A program made the translations under genes and the position numbers. A stretch of DNA of 64,000 bases from Fragilariopsis cylindrus CCMP1102. Lineage: Eukaryota > Bacillariophyta > Bacillariophyceae > Bacillariales > Bacillariaceae. The notes under the pieces are model-generated. The model was not told the origin of the DNA, searched no databases, and worked only from the letters and a program-made list of their open reading frames with translations. The stretch spans positions 19,534 to 83,533 of the forward strand of contig FMBT01000469.1 in NCBI GenBank assembly GCA_900095095.1. The letters are read 5' to 3'. Of this stretch, positions 10,568 to 22,000 are shown piece by piece. How positions within the stretch are numbered: the first letter of the stretch is position 1; every line of letters begins with the position of its first letter.

Positions 10568-12754
10568 ATGAGATTTTCCTCTGCGTTAATTCCATTCCTT
10601 CCAAGCCTTTCGACTTCAGTTGCAATGGCTATGGAAGAACCCCATGACTCTGTCCTACATGACATCACAGCATCAATCCTTGAAGAATCACTTGAAGTCA
10701 AATACAGAAACAAAAGGTCCTATCTTGAGCCATTAAAGATTCAAAATAGCAATGATGGTCCTCCTAAGAATGCAAATGATGTAGAGCTTGCTGATGGTAA
10801 AGGTGATATCATGCAGAAGAAGGAGCTGATTCATCATCTAGTAGACCATCAAGAATATCAAGAAGGAAAATCATTGGAGGAATGCGATATTTCTTCTACT
10901 ACTACTACTGCTGCTACTGCTACTACTACTTCTGATGATAATTCTTTAATGAAAAGGAAAATCTCTTCGAATAAAGAAAGTATCACTAAGATGGACTATG
11001 GTCATCTAAATCGTGGTACCTGCTCGTCCCCTAATGATGCTTGTGTTCCTCAAAACAAAGCAATTGAAGAAAATGGTGCCTTTTTGGAACCAGAAGATGC
11101 ATCCTATGCATTTAGTGGATATTGTGTTCCACTTTCTGTTCTAGAAGATACGGAATATAAGAATGCTGTTACTACTACTACTATGTCCCTCATTGATAAT
11201 GAAGAATTCAATAAGGAGGAGGAAATGACTGATTCCTACTATCATTACCACCCACAATATGATCAACATCACCGTCAACTTGATTCGTTGGATTGTGCTT
11301 CTGAATGCACTGGTACACGTCCAGACGTTTCTAGTTTTGATGGTCCCTTCAAATTTCTGTTTATATGTTACGTTATTGGAAATTGTGCAATAGCTTATCC
11401 TGATATTAGTTGCTGGAATACAACAGGCATTACTGATATGTCCTATACGTTTTCAGGTATAATAACCAATGAGGGGAAAAATTTTAATGCTCCAATAGAG
11501 TGTTGGGATGTTTCTCAGGTAACAACAATGAAGGGTATGTTTTACAGTGCAAGTAATTTTAACCAACATATTGACTCATGGGATGTCTCTCAGGTAGAGG
11601 ATATGTCTGTAATGTTTTTACGTGCAGGTGGTTTCAATCAATGTCTTTCCACATGGGCTGAAAAGACCGATGATAATGTGTATACAACTAATATGTTGTA
11701 TGGCACTGATTGTCCTAATGGTATAGATAGTCCAAATGCAACCATTGGACCATGGTGTCAAGACTATACACAAGGATGCTTTGCTCCTAGTTTCGAGCCG
11801 TCTCAGCAGCCATCTGATCTCCCAAGCAACTCACCAAGTTCATTGCCTAGTGCTAGTTCATTACCTAGTGCTAGCTCTATACCAAGTAGTACACCAAGTT
11901 CTACACCAAGTTCTACACCAAGTAGCACACCAAGTTCTACACCAAGTAGTACATTAAGTTCTACACCAAGTTCTACACCAAGTTCTACAACAAGTAGCAC
12001 ACCAAGTAGCACACCAAGTAGCACACCAAGCAGCACACCAAGCAGCACACCAAGTAGTACATTAAGTTCTACACCAAGTTCTACACCAAGTAGCACACCA
12101 AGTAGCACACCAAGTTCTACACCAAGTAGTACATTAAGTTCTACACCAAGTTCTACACCAAGTTCTACAACAAGTAGCACACCAAGTAGCACACCAAGTA
12201 GCACACCAAGTAGCACACCAAGCAGCACACCAAGCAGCACACCAAGTAGTACATTAAGTTCTACACCAAGTTCTACAACAAGTAGCACACCAAGTAGCAC
12301 ACCAAGTAGCACACCAAGTAGCACACCAAGCAGCACACCAAGCAGCACGCCGACTGGTACGCCAACTGGTACGCCGACTGGTAAACCAACTGCTACACCA
12401 ACTGCTACACCAACTGCTACACCAACTGCTACAAAAATTCCTAATGAATGTAATAATGTTGATGAATCAGATTTTAGTTTCAAAGGAAAGTCATGCAAAA
12501 AGTATTTGAAAAAGAAAACAGAAAAAAAGTGTACAAATAGAATTGATGGTGTGCTTGTTGCAGATAGCTGTCCATCATTATGTAAACGTTTTTGTCCACC
12601 ATGTAAGAATAAGTCTGGTAAGTTTAAATTAGAAAATAGTAAGAGATTTAATTGCAAGAAGATCAAAAAGAAAAAAAAATGCAACAGCATCACCAAATCA
12701 GGTGCATTAGCAAAAGAAATCTGCCCTGTGGCATGCAAATTTGAAGGCTGTTAG
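10568..12754 (+). CDS. secreted DUF285 (BspA-like) protein with Ser/Thr/Pro repeats and Cys-rich tail
   Basis: The 728-residue frame is intact from the ATG at 10568, which begins a signal-peptide-like stretch (MRFSSALIPFLPSLSTSVA). Residues about 255-400 form a DUF285-type region, with repeated WDVSQVTTMKGMF and WDVSQVEDMSVMF units and FN(A/Q) motifs. This region is typical of surface proteins in bacteria and diatoms. It is followed by about 155 residues of SSTPSSTP repeats with a few TPTGTP and TPTATP units, likely an extended, O-glycosylatable stalk. The C-terminal 100 residues hold two Lys-rich modules of patterned cysteines (CKKYL...CPSLC, CKKIK...CPVAC). The layout suggests a secreted cell-wall or adhesive protein. 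The family assignment follows from the motif; the role is inferred. Confidence 0.85.
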   Translation: MRFSSALIPFLPSLSTSVAMAMEEPHDSVLHDITASILEESLEVKYRNKRSYLEPLKIQNSNDGPPKNANDVELADGKGDIMQKKELIHHLVDHQEYQEGKSLEECDISSTTTTAATATTTSDDNSLMKRKISSNKESITKMDYGHLNRGTCSSPNDACVPQNKAIEENGAFLEPEDASYAFSGYCVPLSVLEDTEYKNAVTTTTMSLIDNEEFNKEEEMTDSYYHYHPQYDQHHRQLDSLDCASECTGTRPDVSSFDGPFKFLFICYVIGNCAIAYPDISCWNTTGITDMSYTFSGIITNEGKNFNAPIECWDVSQVTTMKGMFYSASNFNQHIDSWDVSQVEDMSVMFLRAGGFNQCLSTWAEKTDDNVYTTNMLYGTDCPNGIDSPNATIGPWCQDYTQGCFAPSFEPSQQPSDLPSNSPSSLPSASSLPSASSIPSSTPSSTPSSTPSSTPSSTPSSTLSSTPSSTPSSTTSSTPSSTPSSTPSSTPSSTPSSTLSSTPSSTPSSTPSSTPSSTPSSTLSSTPSSTPSSTTSSTPSSTPSSTPSSTPSSTPSSTPSSTLSSTPSSTTSSTPSSTPSSTPSSTPSSTPSSTPTGTPTGTPTGKPTATPTATPTATPTATKIPNECNNVDESDFSFKGKSCKKYLKKKTEKKCTNRIDGVLVADSCPSLCKRFCPPCKNKSGKFKLENSKRFNCKKIKKKKKCNSITKSGALAKEICPVACKFEGC
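11880..12350 (+). repeat. 12-bp coding tandem repeat (SSTP)
   Basis: About 39 units of a 12-bp period alternate between ACACCAAGTTCT and ACACCAAGTAGC spellings, with a few ACATTAAGTTCT and ACAACAAGTAGC variants. Blocks of several units are themselves repeated in the same order, which indicates segmental duplication inside the array. Confidence 0.9.
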
Positions 12755-14037
12755 GTAATTTGATATAGGTAAAGTTCTGATCAACTTTCAGTCCTCAACA
12801 TCACTAACAAGCAACATTAACAAAAACAAATTACAGTAAACAACTGAAAATCAAATATGTAACGTATTAACAAAGTAAAAAAAACATCAACAATAGTGAT
12901 AGAATACGTGAAGCATTGAGAGAGATACAAACACAAGGATCTGCGAGACAATCTTGAGGAGAAAGGTACAATGCAATTTATATTTATATCTATATTACAT
13001 ATTATATATACATACATGGGACAAAGAAGATACACTGGCTGTGTTGCCCAGCCCGTCCATTGTGACGCAAAATAAAAACAAAATAAAGATAAATTATTAT
13101 AATTATTGATCAATGATCAATAATGTATTTAGAATAACAGTGTGCTGTATATTTCATCTTCAAACATCATCTCATAACGTTGTACAGATTTTCAGTAACA
13201 GAAATAATGATTATTGTGTCTACTGTTCTCAAAGAACCTGTACGTAGACTAGGGAGAGAAAGTATTGTGTATTGTATTATGAAGGACTTGGTGGTCGTCA
13301 GAATCGAATTGCTCCAATCAATTGCTGATTGATTGGTCATAGTTTACCTTTCTTCTTCTTCGTCTAGAGCTAGCTAGCAGATTGAGTTCCGAGAAAAAAA
13401 GATACAAGCAGCACACAAGGACTTAAAATGGATATGTGGTTGGGATGGCAAACCAATGCCCTTATCGGGTAGGACAGGTAGGAACAATCGAGATGAGAGT
13501 ACAGTAGTCGACGTCGTAGTTGTGTTCTATACTGTGAACGCGGCTTCGCAAAAAGATCTACTAGTCCTGCACAAAAAGATTTCACAATGTGAGGAATTCT
13601 TGACTGAATGAAATGTTCGCCTTTCGGGATGGACGGTAAAGCATTTATTTCTTTGGATTTTATTATTATCAGCGACGATGATTGATTGATTAATTGATTG
13701 AATCATATATTCATTCATTCATTCACACTTCTAGAAAATTCTCGGAGTTGTTTCTATGAACTACAACAAAATAGGTTAGAACACGACGCAACAGTATTGC
13801 AGTCATCCATGATGTCGGCCATAAGCACATTATGGAGAGCAAATATTATTTTGGGGGGGGGGGGGGCACGTAAAACCGTGGAAAAAAATCCCAAACCGGA
13901 GATGAAGGAAGGGACAAAAGTTCGATATTTTGTATCTTTGATATTAGATAGTACTCATTGTACATGTACTTCTATAGTCCTTTGCACTTTTGCTACAGTA
14001 TCAAAGTTTCTGTTTTCTTTTTCTTCCTTTTCTTCAT
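12755..14037. other. intergenic region with a 14-G run
   Basis: No gene is supported. A run of 14 G lies at 13853-13866. The end adjoins the 3' end of the minus-strand transporter. Confidence 0.5.
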
Positions 14038-16323
14038 TTACAACAAAGATGTTGTTTCCATTGCTGGTTTTGACGTTGCCACATTATTGGACTGTTGTTG
14101 GACGACAATTATCGATCCATTTTTGTTATCCGTATTTTCATTATCGTCATCATCTTGATATAAAATCTTATCTTGTATTTTATACCAATCACTACATACA
14201 AAGACTAAAATTAATGTTCCATTAATACCAATGTATGATATATTCATCCAAAACCATGCATCATTCAAGGAACCATTATCTTTTACAATTGTTGTATAAT
14301 ATATAATTGGCATACCAAAACACCATAACCAAAATACATTAATAACACCTAGGTCCCATTGTTTACCTAATCCACTATTATATTAATACAGCAGTATATA
14401 GCAGTATATAGCAGATAGTATTAGTGTGAGAGAGATTGTACGAAACGAGACAAAGTCTGCGAGAAGAAGAAGAGAGAGAGAGAGAGTACAAGAAGGATGA
14501 CGTGACAGTAAAATAGAAGGCTATGCTTTTAGCTTACCTAGAAATACCAGCCAATAAACCAAATAATGCAATATTCAAATTATAGAATGATACTAATGGC
14601 CAAATCTCTTCTGCTAAGTCATATACTGCCTTATCAGTACCAGAATCATCATTATTAACAAAAATTGTTATAAAGAATGATCTGAAGACATAAAGAAGAA
14701 TTGCAACGAAACCAAATAATATAACACTAATGCTAGTAACAATAATTGCAATATATTGTGTTCGACGGACACTACTGGGTAGTGAAATACCCATTCTAAC
14801 GGCGACTAGAATAAAACAGATCAAAGAATGAGAGAAAGAGGAGGAATAATTGAGAGTGAGAGAGAGAGAGCAATAACTACAAGACGAAGACAATAGACAC
14901 CAAGAACAAGTGAAAATATGCATATGGCAAGCATATTATAACATACGTACGTGCAATACCAAATGCAATAGGAATCGTTGATACATTCATAACAATTTGG
15001 TTTGGTATAGTATGAACGGACATAGCAATAATACCAAGTTTACCAACAATTAAACCTAATGCTTCCCAAAATACCCATTCTGATTGTGCAATAACACCAC
15101 CTAATCCTAAAGAAACAAATAACTTGAGATTAACAGTATCAAACATTGATTTTCTAATTAATGATTTATAACCACCATCTTCTTCAATTGGCCATGTTCT
15201 TTTATCATGTGGTTTTTTATAACATACATATCCCAACAGGAACATTGCTTGACATATCCAATTTATAACATATGCAATTGCTGTACCAATAAATCCCCAC
15301 CAATGACAACATAGATGTAATGTTGGTGCAATTAATACTGTACTTAATAAACTAACAATAATAACAGGTTTCATTATACGCTGCACCGTACAAAATTTAC
15401 ATAATGAACCATATAAAATCGAGAAAGGTAATGACCAAACAAATATATTATACCACTCGTTCGCAAAATTGGATGCTTCTTCATCTTCACCTAATGCAAT
15501 TAGAATATCCTTTAAATACATAATCAAAATAATATTGATTGGTACTAGTAATAATACAGAACATATTACACCACGTATAGCTAAATAACCAACTTCATTA
15601 TACTCACCTTTCCCTAATGCTTGTGGACTTAATGTATCAATTGCACCAAATAATCCTGTTACTAATGTTTGTGTACACAAATTTCCCATTAAATTTGCTA
15701 ATGTAAATGCACTATTATAAAACGAATGGTTTTAAATATATAGTGAGCAAATGAAATAAAAGGGAGAGAAAGAGAGGAAAATAATGTGTTAGAAAAAAAA
15801 GGGAATGGAATCAAGCAGACGAGGAAGAGAGAGAGAGATTAACATGTCGACGGCAACGTAACGTTACGTTTTACAATACAATTTAATTTAATTTAATTTA
15901 ATTTAATTTAATTTAATTTAGCACTACGTACCTTAAATAAACAGGACCATATAATCGTCCAACATAGGATGCTGTTATCAATGGACTCATTGCGAAACCT
16001 AAATACATTAATGCAGTGGTTGCTGCTAATTCTAAAAATAATGTAAGTTCATGTACAAAATCTGTACTCTCAAATTTTGATTTACGTATTTCAGATTCAT
16101 CTAATGCTTTAATTTCATGTGTTTGATTCCAATATACACAACCCATTGCTTCAATGTTTTGTACACACATTGATGGCCGTCCGCCACCGTCCATTTGTCG
16201 TAATAGTTGACGGCGGCCTACACTTGTTAAAGACGAGGAGTTTCTGTTAGAATTACGAGAAGATGCATTCATCATCGGTTTTGTTGTTGTTGGTGGTGGT
16301 GGTGGTGAAGACATCGTAGTCAT
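14038..16323 (-). CDS. MATE-family multidrug/toxin extrusion transporter, four exons
   Basis: Exons are 16323-15932, 15711-14951, 14805-14538 and 14374-14038, joined by GT-AG introns with GTACGT or GTAAGC donors. The ATG at 16323 is chosen because the more upstream codon in the frame is TTG and a stop precedes it. After a polar N-terminus, exon 1 carries the first helix (ELAATTALMYLGFAMSPLI). Exon 2 contains helices 2 to about 8, including NLCTQTLVTGLFGAIDTLSPQ in the family position for a conserved Q/P motif. Exons 3 and 4 complete the 12-helix plan, with AVRMG, SGLGKQWDLGVINV and a polar acidic tail. The product should export organic cations or metabolites across plasma or vacuolar membrane by H+ or Na+ antiport. 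No frame break was needed. The first intron holds an ATTTA pentamer run (about 15880-15920). Confidence 0.9.
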
Positions 16324-16923
16324 TATGGATGCTATCTTTGGTATTTCGATTACCGATTGCCAATTCAATTCGATTGATTCGACTATGCGATTGATTTAAA
16401 AATAGGGCGAATTTTCTAAGTGGTAACTATAGTAGCGATGCGTAATGATTGGTTTCAATTACCGTATAGATTTGGAAAAGTAATCTTAATACGAACACTA
16501 CAGAGTAATAAGAGACTCTGATCTCTATAATACGCTGTGACGACTGACTCGTCTTGGCATCGGCGGAAGCAGAGGCGTTGGCAATGATATGAAGATACTG
16601 TTAAAGAGATAAAAGAGAAAGAATAATTCAAATTGAGATTCTCCGTGAATAGCAGCAATCACTACTAGTGATGTACATCTGACCCCTGCTTGTTGACGAC
16701 ACGCCTGATGTTCGCTATTCTTGCTAGATTTTCGCTGCTTTTCGTTGTCGTCTGTAAGTTTTGCATACGAGGTCGTATCTTTTCGTTGAGAGGTCGATGT
16801 GAGATAAATCTTTATGTTCTTGTTCTATGGTGCCGCTACTCGCGTTAACAAAACATACTGGTACCAGTAAGTTATTGTGTATTTGTTATCATATCCACTA
16901 ACGAATATAAAAACAAAATCATG

Positions 16924-17418
16924 TCAATATAAAAACTAAATAATGCCCGAATTTTACTAGTATTAGTTAGTCTAGTATATTAACAACTTTAGCATCAAGT
17001 ATATAGACCTAAAAAGTCATTTTTTGGACAATTGACCTGTTGGATGACAAAAAAAAATATTCCTTAGTCTTGCAAGCCTACTGGTATCTCACAATGTAGG
17101 CTCACACACTACACAGCACACACCAGTTTTTTATGAGATATCTTGTTCAGGACACAAAGCAGGGTAGAACTTTCAAGAAAATGCTTCTTTTTTGTCAGGG
17201 AAAGTTTCTCTACCTTACCATGTGTATAAAAATAATGGTTCCAAAATATGTTGTAGGCGCTCCTTCAGTTCATGCACACATTCCTTTACAATGACTAGCC
17301 TTTAACGCACTATATTACTACTTAATTCGTTTCAGCTATTATTTTTGCTTGAAAGGTTTTTTTCGGAAAATAAAATAATGGAACCCATGGTATGTTTAAT
17401 CTTTAATTGTCTGCAGGA
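16924..17418. repeat. dispersed repeat, copy 1
   Basis: It matches 58980-59461 along its whole length and 35266-35420 over its first third. Shared words include TAGCATCAAGTATATA, TCACAATGTAGGCTCA, CAGGACACAAAGCAGGG and TTGTAGGCGCTCCTTCA. There is no coding potential. Confidence 0.8.
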
Positions 17419-18002
17419 AAATATTGGTGAACAGGGCTTTACTTTCTTTGTCAAGGGCAGAAAACCGATTCACTAAAAATAATTTTGCACAAGGTGTAGC
17501 ATGTGAACCAGAGGCCCTAATAGTTGCGGCTTTAGGTGGGCTAGTTTATTTTATGAGTATTTGTATGGAAATACCTGTCAAAATTGGTGTGGAAGCATTT
17601 TTCAACCAACAGTGACTATTTTAATTACCGTCCTCAATTTGCTTTTTATGAGATATTTTTGAAAACAGGGGTAAACTGCAATTACATCCAAAAAAATGGT
17701 GGGTTGGGATGACGATGCGTTCCATTCACAAGTTATATGTCCTAGTGAGGACAGTGAATCAATTATATGTTCTTATTTACCTTGTGGTATGTGTAAATAA
17801 AGATAACAAATGTGTTCTGGGCCACAATCTTACTGTGTAGTGTGGGATGGGGTGATTCTTTCTTATTTAATATATGGAAATGACAGTAACAAATACAAGC
17901 TGTATTACTTTATCCTAACAAAAGTAGTCTGGAATTGGTTGGATGGTATTTAAATGCAGCAGATGCAGATACCAGCCAGCAGATATGGGTATGTTTTGAA
18001 AT

Positions 18003-18215
18003 AATGAACAACAAAAAATCTCATATGAAAGAGTTGCAGAGGACAACACCAGATAGGTTGGGTGCAAAATCATCCATATAGTGTACTAGAACATTGTGTG
18101 CACCTCCTACAACTTTTCTGTTCCTGTGATTGAGGAATAAGATTCGTTTTGCTGTTGATGCACACACACAAACAACCTGATTTTTGACCAGAAATGAACA
18201 ACAAAATATCTCATC
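18003..18215. repeat. single unit of a ~190-bp satellite
   Basis: Words such as AACATTGTGTG, CTCCTACAACTTTTCTGT and AATATCTCAT occur in the same order as in the tandem array at 36010-36590. Confidence 0.75.
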
Positions 18216-19080
18216 TGAAGAACAACTTGAATGTACACGCGCACACAGTATCGTGACATAGCGATGGTTGTGCAAACCTCCAGTACATACTCCTGTACAT
18301 ATTTTCTTACATATTTTCTTGTGTGGAAATCGAATAGATTGACGCTGTAGTCATGAGTGGAGAATGAGCAACACATACATCTACAAGTACAAAGTACCAC
18401 TCTACTAGCAGTAGGTACAAACATTACCTTAAAATGATGTGGGTTGCCTGTGTATGATATTATGTTTGTGTATTGTACACTAGATTCAATATACGCACTA
18501 CATGCATACTTACATACCTTAGAGTCCTATGTAGTCCTTCTGAACCAAATTCTAGAGTACTCTCATCTATATCTTAAGATTAAAGTAGTGATGATTACTA
18601 GCAGGACCTTATATTTTCCCTTTTGAAATACTATGTAAGTGCGTGCTTTTACCACCTTTGGGGCATAGCCTACCTCTAGTAGTGCTGATATATTATTGTT
18701 AAGCACGCGAAACTTGCACATTTAGGAACGATGTTCAAGATAGCACAATAGCGACAACAACATAAGAACCCAACAATGGGTAGTAATAGAACGAAAGCTA
18801 GTGCAATTATCATAGAAGATCTGATACGATGCAATGAACACGGTAAAAGAAACGATACAGAAATATTATTGTCTTGTGTGTAATGCTATAATTTAATTTA
18901 AGGTATAAAAATAAATGTAATGATAATGTAGTCCTGTTGCTGCTGCAAGATATAGTTTGGAAACCCATGCCGATCTATACAGGTCACTCACGACGAGAGA
19001 TTACGAGATGAGGTGACAGAATAATATTCGCAGTAATAATTTGTTGTTATTCTTTATTTATGTTGTTCTTGTTTGTTGTT

Positions 19081-22000
19081 TTAGAAGAATATGTCTTCTT
19101 CTTCATCATCGATACCATCAAAGTAATCACCAATACTTCCTGGCATAAAGGCTGAGTCACGTTTACCTGTGGCGGCAGTAGTGTCAATAGCGGATACTTG
19201 TGCTTGTGTCGCCATATCCATCGGTGGTAATACCGCTTCTGCTGCAGCTGATTCCATCATTAAATCCATCATACTCTTGGATGCATTTGGGTTTTTAGAA
19301 ACTTTCACTAATGCTTCTAACAACTCTTCAACTTCATTAACATCTTGTAGATAATTCGCAGCAGCAGATGGTTTCTTCCCGACCGTACACGTAAAACATT
19401 CCAAATCACCGCTAATATTAGCGTCGCATGCCGAAACGTCCACTAATGTCACCTTCGTCGGAAGTTCACTTGATCGTCCACCCTGGGCACGATGTCCAAT
19501 TTGACGCATCACGCTCAACATCGGCTCATCGCAATGATCGTCACCCAAAACTAATGCAAAATCATACGAGCATTACTACCAGGTGAAACAAATTTGTCAA
19601 AGTTGCGAATCACTTTCTGAGCAAACACACCTTTGTTGACACCTTTGGGACGAACTTCAACAAATCCACCTTCTTCCATTCCTCCATGAAGAATATCGAT
19701 AGGATATGATCGTAATACATTCGATAAATGATCTTCTAATTCTCTTGCTTGTAAATATCCAAATTCCAAATCAGCATCCCGATATTGCCATAGAACTTTC
19801 ATTTCTGTTTCTTCTATATATGAACCGTGTGTACGACTTGCGTATACTTCCATAATACTCATAGCAATCACCCGCCATGAACTGTCCGCAATCGGGACAA
19901 GCGTATCCCAATGTCGTTTATGCTTCTTATGTTTTTTGGAACCGTGAGAGGAAGACGAATGAGACGACGACGGTACCATGCCACCGCCACCATCACTGGT
20001 AGTAAACGGCGAGGATAAGAACCCACCGGTGGTACCACTACTACGATTACCATCCTTCACTGTTTCAGGCCATGAAATATACATTCCATGTTCTGCTGCT
20101 AAACCTAAATTCGGGATATGTCCTAATGTCGTGATGAGGGAATGTCGTTCTTTTCCTGAAACAACAAACACTGTATTCTTCTTGTCTTTACATAATTCTT
20201 GAATAGTATTAATCATTTCTGCTGTTGGTTCCGAATGATGACTCCTAGTTTTGACCATACGAAAACGTGATAGATTATCAAGATTTTCGTTTGAGGTGAT
20301 AGTACCACCATAATCAAAAAGGATTAATCTCCGAGAGGAAATCTTGTAGGCTTTAGCAACAGCTTTAAATTCAAGACCGTCAAAGCCAGAATCCATACCC
20401 AACAAACGAAAACCTAGTCCTATCCAGCACCAGAATATTGTACAGGATTCACACTCTTGTGTACGCCCTTCAAATCGAGCATTACCGCTAATGCCCAACG
20501 TTGAGTTGTTACACGAGTTACAAATTCTGATGCGCATGTAACACGTTTCAATCGTTCCTCGTCACTCATTGTTAATGCTTGCTTAAAAGCGAAAGCAATC
20601 TCAGAAATCTTCCATGGATTAACGTGGAGTGCTCCACGCATAACACGCGTACAACTCGCAAATTCACTTAAAATCACGAGACCACGACGGCGACCATCCT
20701 TTTGACCCTCCGGGGTCAATGCATCTTGATGTACAATTGTGAATTCTAATGGGATTAGGTTCAGTCCATCACGGATCGGGGTTACCAATACTACGTCACT
20801 TGCTTTCATTAACGCCAACCGTTGTTGAAGACGCATTTGCCAATCGGGTGCCTCTTGAAAGATTACCGTCCCTGGGTACAAATTATTAATCCGATGTACC
20901 ATTTCAGTTACTTCATCTCGAGTTTTGATGTAATCGTCACCACGTTCCCATGCCGTGATACCAACTTGAATTAATACTAGTTTACCAATCCATTCTGGAC
21001 ATCTCTTCAAGAATCGTTCCATTGCTAATATTTTCAGCGGAATTCCTTTCAAACTTTCAAGTCGATCAATACTACAAAAAATTGTTTTACCAGGATGACG
21101 TTGTCGTATGGCAATTGCTTCACGTAAAACACTATCATGTTTTAAAATTTGATGCAGAACGGGTGGTTCAATCCCAGCATGAATGGACGTAACAGCAACA
21201 TGACGACCATTTGTATCAATTGCTAAACTGTACCCACCATTACCGGATGCATCAGGGATCATACCATAATTAAGACCTAGTAATCGACGACAGCATGTCA
21301 AGAAATGACGTGCATATTCAAATAAATGAAATCCAACTTGATCGGCATTTAACATACCTCTTAATAAATCTTCACGGCACCACAATGTTCTAAAAATTTC
21401 TGACGATGGGAATGGCGTATGAAGAAATAAACCAATTTTGGCCATACTAATCCTACGTGTTAGGTATGATGGTAGAATCAATAAATGAAAACCATGTATC
21501 CAAACTAAATCACCTTCGTTGAAACATTGGACAACAACTTCACTAAATTTACGATTCACTTGATTGTACGCGCTCCATAATTTCTTCTCACGTCCACGTC
21601 CACCATGGATCGGACCATGTTGAACATCGTCACGGCACAATTCTGAAAATTGTCCACCATCTTGTGCAGTGGAAGACTCTCGAGCAGTAGCAGTAGCAAC
21701 TGCCTGTTCGTCGTCTTCTTTCTTATGAGATGCATAAACACCTGTGCTATTATGTAATATTGGCCATAAAATGCCCTTGCAGAAACCATTGTACCTGTTT
21801 TGTGATGATTCGTACGTGGTGGAGAATAATACAGGCACATCGATGTGCGATTTTATATGGCGGAGGAAAGAAAAAAAGAAAAACGGTATGTGAGCGCATC
21901 ATTATTGCAGGCAGCGGTACAGTTTATATTGTATACCAATGGTAAGAAAAGTAATAGACTTACATTTCACCAAAAATCAATGGATCAATCCATACGGGAA

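Larger units (their letters stand above)
16324..19080. other. intergenic region dominated by dispersed repeats
   Basis: The upstream part is the 5' flank of the transporter. From 16924 it carries a repeat shared with two other places in the window, and from about 18003 to 18215 a unit of the 190-bp satellite also seen at 36010-36590. The remainder (18250-19080) shows nothing I can name. Confidence 0.55.

Noticed and set aside
11803-12738. Long minus-strand ORF opposite the SSTP repeats
   Set aside because: It is the antisense of a 12-bp coding repeat and has no start context or domain; the plus-strand frame has the signal peptide and DUF285 motifs.
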